Under the pieces are notes generated by a model that was not told the origin of the DNA, searched no databases, and saw only the letters and a list, made by a program, of their open reading frames with translations. The position numbers and the translations under genes are program-made. Shown in pieces: positions 22,727 through 30,369 of a stretch of DNA of 34,459 nucleotides (position 1 is its first letter; each line of letters starts with the position of its first letter). The stretch comes from Calothrix rhizosoleniae SC01 (GTDB taxonomy: Bacteria > Cyanobacteriota > Cyanobacteriia > Cyanobacteriales > Nostocaceae): NCBI RefSeq assembly GCF_900185595.1, contig NZ_FYBH01000057.1, forward strand, positions 1-34,459, read 5' to 3'.

Positions 22727-25582
22727 TTAATCCTTGCAACGACGGCGACGCAACCAACCAAATAAACCCATAATTCCTAAACCTGCCATCATACTTGGCT
22801 CTGGTACATCAGTAGATTGATGATTATTGGAGTACTCTTGATTGAAGAACATACTGTACCCATTTTCGATCCCATCTTCTCCTGTATGCACCTTTTCAGC
22901 ATATTCACTGGAACTCAATTTTTTAGTATCCATTTCTTGCCAAAAGCCCCATCCAGAACTCCAGTAACCATCAGAAATGCGGCTCATATAAAAACCCCAT
23001 CCAGAATTCCAAGAACCATCACTACTACGACTCATATCGTAGTTATAAGCCTTGAGAATCTGGTCTAGACTGTTTGTCGCATGATTGATTTGCTTTTCGG
23101 CTGTCTTTTCATCAACTTGGTTCATAAGCATGATTGCTTGGGTCAATTTTGGCTCCCAAATATCTTTCTGTTCTCTACTAGCTTTTTTAACAATGTCTAA
23201 TAAAGTTGCAGTTTGCTGTAAACTTGCTGTTGCCAATTTCTCTTGTAGTTGTTCCGCAGAGCCTTCCAACCACTGTCTAACTTGTAACTCCACTCCACTC
23301 AATAGGACTTGATAACCATTCATGAGTTGAGTATATTTTTCATCTTGTCCTTTAACCAGTGTATTAATTAAATCTTGTAATGCTTCCTCTTCTAACTCGG
23401 CTCTTTTAATACCATCCTTTTCTTTTTTGAGCGACTTATCTAAATCTTTCTCAATTTTGTCAAGTTCTGACTTAACTTTCTTTTTATCTGCTTTATTTGC
23501 TAGTTCTTGCTCATATTTCTCCAATGATTGCACGGCATTGAGTTCTTGCTTGAGATTATTTACTGCTTGTGTCATTGCTTCTATGCTTGGTGTTGTTTGC
23601 AGGTTTGCAAGCTTTTGCCGTAAATCATTTAATTCTGCTAGTTGCAGTTGCAGACTTTGTTGTTGTGTCTGATAGTCTTCTAAATTAGTTTGGAGCTCGT
23701 CTTGTTTTGCTTGTAACTTGTTGATTTCCTTCTGAATTTTATCGCGGTCTGACTGCTTAGTTTTAGTTTCTAGTTTCGCCTGTTGTTCGCCTATTTTTTT
23801 CTGAACAGATGCCAAGTCATCTTTGATTTTATTCTCTTTCTTCAGTAAATCTTTCTCCGTTTTCAGTAAATCTGAAAATTCATCTTCTTTGCTTTTTATC
23901 TCATCTTCCTTAGCTTCCCGTTGCACTTTTAGTGCTTGTTCTTCAGCCTTTAACTGAGCTTCTTGAGGTAATAATTCGTTTTGTAGTCGCTCGATTTGGA
24001 ATTCTGCGATCGCTAGTCTTTCTTGAGATAATTGTTTGATCGTCTCAGCCGCCGGTTTAGTCAGTAAATCCTCTAATTTATTCCAATCCAGTCCAATATC
24101 TCTGACCTTAGTAGCAATTTTACCTTCTGCAATTTTCGTTAATTCGCTAAGACCAGTTTGATCGCTAAGCTTTTCTTGGCGATCCCAACCAATGACATCC
24201 AACACTTGCAAATCTAAATCTGTAATATCTAACTTTTCTCCCCTACCAATCACGGGATTCATAATTCCCAAGGGATTACCATTTTCATCACCCTTTTCTG
24301 ACCAGTGACTAGTTTGATAAGAAGTTCCATCCGCAAAGTTCCCTAATTTAGTTTTACCTCCATCAATAGAAAAGAAGGTATTACTACTGTTAGACCAGTC
24401 AAAAACTTCTTTTTCTTTACTTTCTTCCGAAAAGCGATATAAATCCATCGTGCTAACTAAAGTTGTATCTTTTTCGTCGATTAATTTACCATTTTCTTTC
24501 GCTTGAGTATCCAACAATTTAAATGCATCAACACCACTTAAAAATCCTAAATTGTGACCAATTTCATGTTGAGCCACACTCAGAATATCAAACTTATTAC
24601 TATCAACTTCAGCATTGGGATCGCTAACTCGAGAAAAGTCCCAAATAGAGTCTTGAGCAAATTCACCTTGGGGATTCTGAGCCTGCCAATTAGTATAACT
24701 AACAATATTCCCATTGGCATCAAGCATGGAATTACTGAGGAGAATTTGGCCATCGAAGCCATCATCATCACCTTCAATCAAACCCAATGCTTTAGCATTA
24801 GCACGGGTCGTCCAAATTTTCTTATTATTGTCATTACCGTTCTTATCAATCACGGTATTGTCATTTAATTTTTCTATCTTATCAGCTTTGTGACTATGCT
24901 TAAACTTAACACTACTGCTATCATCTACCCGCATCTTAAACTTTGAAGTCTCAAACTTAATCAAGTTACGGTTCAAGGTTTTTAGTTTTTCAAAATCTAG
25001 CTGTTTAAATATATCTTGAGCTTGAGCAGTAATGATGTTGTTAGAATTAGACTTTATACCAGAAATATTAGAATCTACGGAAAAACCTTGTGATTGTAAT
25101 ATATTCAAGTTTTGCTCATAGTTATTGTATTTTAAATCAACACCCAAAGCTTGTAAAAACCCTTCTGAAAACCCTTTATCATCTTGATCAATTTGTAGAT
25201 TTTTGAAAGCTGTTAAATCATCTGCGGAAGTAATATCACGAAAAGAATTATTCAAAAATTGATTATAATCAACTTTGAGCATAGCTGGACGTGCTGCACC
25301 CAATCCTTGGGTATTAGGAAGTTGGGTAAAACCTACGTGAAGATTGATAATTGTATCCCGCTCACAAAAGCAATCTGCATCTAAATAGGTATCTTGCAAT
25401 TTAGATGACCAAATATCACCAGCCGCTTCAAATCCATCAATTATTTCCTGACGGGTGTCGGGAGTATAAGTAAAGTTGAATGTCACCGCTTGAGCAGGAT
25501 TGCTAATCAGAGTTGTAGTACAAGCGATGATTGGTGCTAATTGCTTCAGATAATTAATTTTAGGAAAAAATCTGTATTTCAT
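22727..25582 (-). CDS. PEP-CTERM zinc metalloprotease with a long coiled coil (NF038122-like)
   Basis: A 951-residue exported protein, started at ATG 25582; a GTG two codons earlier is possible. A signal peptide ends at NPAQA/VTF. Residues 35-500 are the putative catalytic part, with VAQHEIGHNLGFLSGVD: the HEIGH zinc-binding motif at about 339-343 is intact. The segment MNPVIGRGEKLDITDLDLQV with LDVIGW after it is common in such secreted proteases. Residues about 510-840 are a charged, heptad-rich coiled coil. Near 850-885 a 15-16-residue unit ending SGWGF is duplicated. The C-terminus VPEPSMMAGLGIMGLFGWLR plus RRRR is a PEP-CTERM sorting signal for exosortase-dependent surface handling. The family name NF038122 is from memory. 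It is divergent from the TpsA adhesin gene and may act at the cell surface. Confidence 0.78.
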   Translation of the reverse strand: MKYRFFPKINYLKQLAPIIACTTTLISNPAQAVTFNFTYTPDTRQEIIDGFEAAGDIWSSKLQDTYLDADCFCERDTIINLHVGFTQLPNTQGLGAARPAMLKVDYNQFLNNSFRDITSADDLTAFKNLQIDQDDKGFSEGFLQALGVDLKYNNYEQNLNILQSQGFSVDSNISGIKSNSNNIITAQAQDIFKQLDFEKLKTLNRNLIKFETSKFKMRVDDSSSVKFKHSHKADKIEKLNDNTVIDKNGNDNNKKIWTTRANAKALGLIEGDDDGFDGQILLSNSMLDANGNIVSYTNWQAQNPQGEFAQDSIWDFSRVSDPNAEVDSNKFDILSVAQHEIGHNLGFLSGVDAFKLLDTQAKENGKLIDEKDTTLVSTMDLYRFSEESKEKEVFDWSNSSNTFFSIDGGKTKLGNFADGTSYQTSHWSEKGDENGNPLGIMNPVIGRGEKLDITDLDLQVLDVIGWDRQEKLSDQTGLSELTKIAEGKIATKVRDIGLDWNKLEDLLTKPAAETIKQLSQERLAIAEFQIERLQNELLPQEAQLKAEEQALKVQREAKEDEIKSKEDEFSDLLKTEKDLLKKENKIKDDLASVQKKIGEQQAKLETKTKQSDRDKIQKEINKLQAKQDELQTNLEDYQTQQQSLQLQLAELNDLRQKLANLQTTPSIEAMTQAVNNLKQELNAVQSLEKYEQELANKADKKKVKSELDKIEKDLDKSLKKEKDGIKRAELEEEALQDLINTLVKGQDEKYTQLMNGYQVLLSGVELQVRQWLEGSAEQLQEKLATASLQQTATLLDIVKKASREQKDIWEPKLTQAIMLMNQVDEKTAEKQINHATNSLDQILKAYNYDMSRSSDGSWNSGWGFYMSRISDGYWSSGWGFWQEMDTKKLSSSEYAEKVHTGEDGIENGYSMFFNQEYSNNHQSTDVPEPSMMAGLGIMGLFGWLRRRRCKD
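22942..23035 (-). repeat. 48-bp tandem duplication inside the metalloprotease gene
   Basis: Two adjacent units (22942-22987 and 22990-23035) encode MSRSSDGSWNSGWGF and MSRISDGYWSSGWGF. The DNA has diverged at several sites, including silent ones, so the duplication is not brand new and the amino-acid pattern seems kept. Confidence 0.75.
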
Positions 25583-26094
25583 AACCACTCATCACGTTTT
25601 CGATTTTGGATTAGGGTAACAATTACTGGATGCTCCATTTGAGCTTTTCATCCATAGCAAGAATTAACAATAAAAGTTTTTATTTAACAACAAAAGACAA
25701 AATGCTGAATCCATTAACTGTGCTGTGTTCTGTGTCACAGTTATATTTCTCCAAGCAAATAAATATGAAGAGTGATACTGCTGAACTTCTAGTTTGTAGG
25801 GACTTCACGGTTCTTTCGTCTCAGTTTAAAAATTAAATTAAGTACATTTGAGTAAAAATAACTATTTAATACTTCATTTAGCTAAGTGCATAATTTCAAA
25901 TCCTTACCATCAGAGGATCAACAGCTTTTATTTACATATTTTATGTACTTTTTGATACAGATTGTGGTTGAATTCAGCTTAATAAAAGTGATGAAGAAAG
26001 CTTTATAGAGGATGCGATCGCTACCGAGATTTTCCCATGCTTCACAGTAACGGAATCGATCTTTGCAGAATAAATACAATCAATATATTAGTAG

Positions 26095-26115
26095 GCAATG
26101 GCTCACTTATTACTT
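26095..26115 (-). repeat. 21-bp dispersed repeat, inverted copy
   Basis: Exact reverse complement of 2270-2290. Its last nine bases are also the left part of the split 31-bp repeat, so the two repeat families overlap here. Confidence 0.7.
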
Positions 26116-26250
26116 AACCTCAGTTCGGGTTAAGGAGCTTTATTTCACTTTGAGAGGCTGATTAATGCCTGAAACAACGCAAACACGTTTATGAAGACCA
26201 AAATCAGGTAACGATATAATCAGGGTTTGAGCTTATCCCGAACTCAGGTT
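26116..26250. mobile_element. 135-bp MITE-like element with 4-bp target duplication
   Basis: The ends are about 20-bp imperfect inverted repeats, AACCTCAGTTCGGGTTAAGG at the left and the complement AACCTGAGTTCGGGATAAGC at the right (17 of 20 match). ACTT stands on both sides (26112-26115 and 26251-26254). Deleting the element plus one ACTT restores a sequence with 28 of 31 matches to 17518-17548, strong support for an insertion. On the minus strand a short open frame ends with TAA at 26142-26140, 24 bp inside the end, as a shortened transposase would; it is too short to identify. A diverged relative of the right half lies at 33034-33100. Confidence 0.75.
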
Positions 26251-26663
26251 ACTTATTAATTGCGCGTAGCATTATATTTCTGTCATGGGAACCATGTGCA
26301 TAGTTGAGATACTTTTACCTGCAAAATTAGCACTAAAGCAAAATTCTGCATTCTTCCTTGGTACAGACAGTTACTGGATAATTAGGTAAAACACCCCTTG
26401 GCGAATTCAAAAGGATAGGACAAGTTATATAAGTATAACCAAAAAAATATACCTTTTGTGCTAGTTTTAGCTACGAATTTATACGTAATTCAATGTACTA
26501 CCATTCCAGATAATCCTAGTAAAGATTTCCAGACACATTATCTATAAACCGTCACCCTATCAAACCTTAATAGTGCCTATATATCGCAATCCCCATATGC
26601 GTTAAGACATTGTTAAAGCACCAAATCTATGAACAGTAAACTTATTACTTCTTAACTTATGAT

Positions 26664-26694
26664 TTATTACTTATTCCTTGCATTTAGCGCTATA
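26664..26694 (+). repeat. 31-bp dispersed repeat, copy before the adhesin gene
   Basis: It shares 27 of 31 bases with 17518-17548, differing mainly at three adjacent bases (ATT for GCG). It ends 37 bp before the TpsA start, so it may overlap the promoter or the leader RNA. Confidence 0.65.
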
Positions 26695-26731
26695 TGCCAA
26701 ATAGATCAACAGATATAAATGGGCGCAATCG

Positions 26732-29700
26732 ATGATGGATAATCAAGCAAATATAAAATTACCAAGACAGTATTTTTCTCATATTGCAATAGTCAGTGGA
26801 ATAACCCTTTGTAGTTTAAGTACAATACCCCCAGCCAAAGCAGAAATATCTGCAACCCCATCTGCGGACACTACCCTTTCCAACGGACAAACCATCGTTT
26901 CACCAGGAACGGAAACAGGGAGTTTTTTGATTAAAGGAGGAACACAAGCTGGTAATAACTTATTTCACAGCTTTAAGGAGTTCTCTGTTCCGACAAATGG
27001 CTCCGTGATTTTTAAAAATGATGACAGTTTGGCAAACATTATCAACCGCGTCACTGGTAACTTGGAATCGAACATTGATGGTTTAATTAAAACTCAAGGT
27101 CGCGCCAACTTTTTTCTGATCAATCCCAACGGTATTATCTTTGGTCCGAATGCTTCCTTAAATATTGGTGGTTCATTGATCGCCAGTACAGCTAGCAGCG
27201 TCAAACTTTCTAATGGGGATGAATTTAGCGCCACCAATCCTCAATCACCCTTACTCACCGTTAGTGTTCCTCAGGGTCTACAATTTGGTAACCAAACAGC
27301 ATCAATTGTCAATCAATCTCAAGCTAAGGATGTTCGAGGACAAACTGTTGGACTTCAGGGGAAACCTAATACAACTCTGGCACTTATAGGCGGTGAGGTG
27401 AAGGGAGAAGGTGGTTATATCACTGTTCCTGGAGGTAATGTAGAAGTAGCAAGTGTAGAAAAAAATAGTTTTGTTAGTTTGCTCTCCAAATCTCAGACTC
27501 AAAGATTCAACTTGGGATATGCAGACGACCAAAAATTTAAAGATATAGACCTAAATGGGTCGTTGATTGATGTTAGTGGTTCCGGTGCTGGTAGTATTCA
27601 GATTTGGGGTAAAAAAGTCAATTTGAATCAATCCCGTCTTTTTGCACGAACATCTACTTCGGGGACTGAAAGTGGTGATGGAATTACTCTCCGAGGCGAT
27701 CAACTGAATATAAATAATTCTCTTGTCCAGTCAATAACATATGGTTCTGTCAAAGGTGGGGACATCACTCTTGAAGCCAAGAAAGTCACTGTTCAAGGAT
27801 TGTGGACAACCATATCCGCAGAAACAAAGGGTACAGGTAATGGGGGTAAATTAACCATTCGCGCTGATGATGATGTGCAATTAGATCATCTGAGTCTCTT
27901 AGGTACTGAAAGCACGGGTAAGGGTAATGCTGGTGATGTGTTAATTGAAGGTAAAAGGGTAGCTATCCATAATGGTTCACAGGTAGGAGTCAATGTATTT
28001 GCAGAAGGGTCTGGTGGTAAATTAGAAGTCAACGCTTCTGAGTCCATTGATCTTGTCGGAGATGCAGAACTATTTGGCGATCGCTTTGCCAGTGGTTTGC
28101 TAGTAGAAACTAGGGGAACAGGAAAAGCAGCAGAGGTAAAACTAACAACTGACAAGTTAAGTATCCGCGATGGCGCACGAATATCTGCTTCTACTTTCGC
28201 TGAAGGAGATGGAAGTACAGTCAATATTCAAGCTCTAGAGGTAGACCTGATAGGTACTGCAATCACTGGTAAACCTGGTGGTTTATTTAACCAAGTTGAA
28301 CCAAGAGCAACGGGTCAGGGGGGCAACATTAAACTGACAACTGAAAAATTACTGATTCAAGATGGAGCACAAGTATCAGTTAGTACATTTGGTATTGGGG
28401 ATGCCGGTCGTATTTCTGTGATTGCGACCCAGTCGTTGGAAGTGAAAGGGGATGATTCAGATGGTGCTTTTACTGGCTTATTTGCTCAAGTTGAACGTAA
28501 GCAGAAAGAGCTACCAGCTACAGGTAAGGGTGGTAATATTTTCCTAAATACTGAAAAATTGACTGTCAAAGGTTCTAAGGCAAGGATTTCAGCCTCCACA
28601 GGGGACTTCGGTATAGGAGGTAATGTCATTATTAATGCTAAAGATGTTCTAGTGGAGAATGGTGCCCAAATTCAAGCAGCAACTAGGGGATTTGCTGATG
28701 CTGGCAAGATAGAAGTAACTGCTGATACCCTTCAAATCATAAGTGCAAATGTTTTTCCCAGTGCTTTAGTGACTTCCACCCAAGGTGATGCAGCTGCTGG
28801 TAACTTAAATGTGAATACTAAAAATCTGTTGATTCAAGATGGAGGAAGAATTTCTGCCTCTACCTTTGGTGCTGGTGTGGGAGGAGAAATAAACATCAAC
28901 GCCACAGATATACAACTAATTGGCAATTTAGCTACGGAAGAGTTTACTACTGGTTTATTTACTAAAACTCAAGGTTTGGGAAATGCAGGCAAACTTAATA
29001 TCAAAACTGATAAATTACTAGTTACAAATGGGGCAAAAGTATCCGCAGAAACCACCGGTGGTTTAGGTGGCAGTATTAATTTGATCGCTAATAGCTTGGA
29101 AGTAAGTAATGGCGCACAATTCCGCACTAATACAGCTGGTAAGAGCGATGCCGGTAATATTATGATGCAAGTCAGAGATAGCATTCTACTTACAGGTACT
29201 GATAGTGGTATATTTGCCAGCACCACAGCCGATTCTCTGGGGAATGGAGGTAAAATTGACATTGACCCCATCAGCTTTATCATCCGGGATGGGGCAAAGA
29301 TTGCAGTGGATAGCCAGGGAACGGGAACTGGTGGTGATATTCGGCTAGTGGCTGATTCCCTAACCTTAGATGAGGGAAAAATCTCTGCTGAAACCAGCAG
29401 TAACACTGGCGGCAATATTAACCTGCAACTGAAAGACTTATTATCATTACGCAATGGTAGTCAAATTTCTACTACTGCTGGTAATCAACTGTTTGGCGGT
29501 GATGGGGGCAACATTACCATTAGCAGCACTTTTATCTTCGCTCCTTCCATAGAGAATAGTGACATTACTGCCAATGCCTTTATTGGACGGGGAGGTAATA
29601 TTCAAATTAATACTGATGGAATATTTGGTATAGAATTTCGGGAATTATCAACTAATATAAGTGATATTACTGCCAGTTCTACTTTTGGTGTCAGTGGTGC

Positions 29701-30106
29701 TGTGGACATCAAGTCTCCGGAAGTAGATCCATCCCAAGGATTAGTTGAATTGCCAGAAAAAACTACAGATGCCTCAAAATTGATTGCCCGAGGTTGTACT
29801 GCTAGTCCTGGACAGGTAGCAAGTAGATTTATGGTTAAGGGGAAGGGGGGATTAGCTCCTAGTCCTGAAGATATTTTTAGTGGCGATCGCATTTTACAAG
29901 ATTTACAGGCAACTCCCATTAAAAATCAACAAAATCTAGCCAAAACGACGATTTCACCTAGTAATATTTCCCGTCCTTCTCATGCCCTAGTAGAGGCTCA
30001 AGCAATGGTAATCAATGCCCGAGGTGAAATTGTATTAACGGCACAAGCGCCAAAGGCAAAATCCCGTAGTTCTTGGTCACCTAAAACAAATTGTTATGGC
30101 AATTAA
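26732..30106 (+). CDS. Two-partner-secretion adhesin (TpsA, filamentous haemagglutinin family)
   Basis: A 1124-residue exported beta-helix protein. The signal peptide ends at PPAKA/EIS near residue 37. The TPS domain (about 38-270) shows GNNLFHSFKEFSVPTNGSVI, then NIINRVTGNLESNIDGLI and FLINPNGIIFGPNASLNIGG; the NPNGIIFGPNA block is the haemagglutinin-type secretion motif recognised by a TpsB outer-membrane pore. The long middle repeats a unit of the kind GGNIKL-T-KLLIQDGAQVSVST every 70-80 residues, as in a right-handed beta-helix stalk. The end has ARGCTASPGQVASRF with VKGKGGLAPSPEDIF, typical of cyanobacterial members. No tpsB is present in the window, so a partner must be encoded elsewhere. 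Likely job: attachment, aggregation or contact with other cells. Confidence 0.9.
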   Translation: MMDNQANIKLPRQYFSHIAIVSGITLCSLSTIPPAKAEISATPSADTTLSNGQTIVSPGTETGSFLIKGGTQAGNNLFHSFKEFSVPTNGSVIFKNDDSLANIINRVTGNLESNIDGLIKTQGRANFFLINPNGIIFGPNASLNIGGSLIASTASSVKLSNGDEFSATNPQSPLLTVSVPQGLQFGNQTASIVNQSQAKDVRGQTVGLQGKPNTTLALIGGEVKGEGGYITVPGGNVEVASVEKNSFVSLLSKSQTQRFNLGYADDQKFKDIDLNGSLIDVSGSGAGSIQIWGKKVNLNQSRLFARTSTSGTESGDGITLRGDQLNINNSLVQSITYGSVKGGDITLEAKKVTVQGLWTTISAETKGTGNGGKLTIRADDDVQLDHLSLLGTESTGKGNAGDVLIEGKRVAIHNGSQVGVNVFAEGSGGKLEVNASESIDLVGDAELFGDRFASGLLVETRGTGKAAEVKLTTDKLSIRDGARISASTFAEGDGSTVNIQALEVDLIGTAITGKPGGLFNQVEPRATGQGGNIKLTTEKLLIQDGAQVSVSTFGIGDAGRISVIATQSLEVKGDDSDGAFTGLFAQVERKQKELPATGKGGNIFLNTEKLTVKGSKARISASTGDFGIGGNVIINAKDVLVENGAQIQAATRGFADAGKIEVTADTLQIISANVFPSALVTSTQGDAAAGNLNVNTKNLLIQDGGRISASTFGAGVGGEININATDIQLIGNLATEEFTTGLFTKTQGLGNAGKLNIKTDKLLVTNGAKVSAETTGGLGGSINLIANSLEVSNGAQFRTNTAGKSDAGNIMMQVRDSILLTGTDSGIFASTTADSLGNGGKIDIDPISFIIRDGAKIAVDSQGTGTGGDIRLVADSLTLDEGKISAETSSNTGGNINLQLKDLLSLRNGSQISTTAGNQLFGGDGGNITISSTFIFAPSIENSDITANAFIGRGGNIQINTDGIFGIEFRELSTNISDITASSTFGVSGAVDIKSPEVDPSQGLVELPEKTTDASKLIARGCTASPGQVASRFMVKGKGGLAPSPEDIFSGDRILQDLQATPIKNQQNLAKTTISPSNISRPSHALVEAQAMVINARGEIVLTAQAPKAKSRSSWSPKTNCYGN

Positions 30107-30177
30107 GCCAGGAAGAGACGAGAGAGCCGGGAGCAGGAGAGAAACCTCATACATGAATGTAGAGAACAGCGCGGTCT

Positions 30178-30192
30178 TGGGGGTCTCCCCCA
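30178..30192 (+). repeat. GC-rich palindrome TGGGGG-TCT-CCCCCA
   Basis: A 6-bp stem with a 3-base loop in the 263-bp gap between the adhesin and CHAT genes, flanked by GCGGTCT and TGAGCGACTGC. I have an impression that this is a common intergenic repeat in Nostocales. It may also act as a weak transcript end after the adhesin gene. Confidence 0.5.
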
Positions 30193-30284
30193 TGAGCGAC
30201 TGCATCAAGAAAGGAATTTATTGAGAAAGAGTGCTTATGCATCGCAGCACAATTAGTTCTAATTTTTCCACAAATAAATTTGGG

Positions 30285-30314
30285 GGTTTGTATCCTTTTC
30301 TTTTTCGGTCAAAC
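30285..30314 (+). repeat. 30-bp dispersed repeat, copy 2
   Basis: It matches 9741-9770 at 26 of 30 positions. It ends 55 bp before the CHAT gene start. Confidence 0.6.
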
Positions 30315-30369
30315 AATTTTGGATTTTATATTAGACATCTGACATAAATATTATATATATAATTTTCTG

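Larger units (their letters stand above)
25583..26731. other. Large divergent intergenic region between the metalloprotease and the adhesin
   Basis: 1149 bp that must contain the promoters for both surface-protein genes. An open frame at 25630-25836 has no recognisable features and is not called. Repeats seen: the 21-bp inverse match (26095-26115), a 135-bp inverted-repeat element (26116-26250), the split 31-bp repeat and another 31-bp repeat copy (26664-26694) 37 bp before the adhesin start. Confidence 0.6.

Noticed and set aside
25630-25836. 68-codon open frame upstream of the metalloprotease gene
   Set aside because: It lies in A+T-rich divergent promoter DNA, with no ribosome-binding site or known family.
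26140-26226. Minus-strand 29-codon frame in the 135-bp element as a transposase gene
   Set aside because: It is far too short to be functional and I could not match it to a known transposase; it is only mentioned as a possible remnant.
28969-29454. 161-codon frame antisense to the adhesin gene
   Set aside because: It is the complement of the repetitive beta-helix coding sequence, so long antisense frames are expected there.
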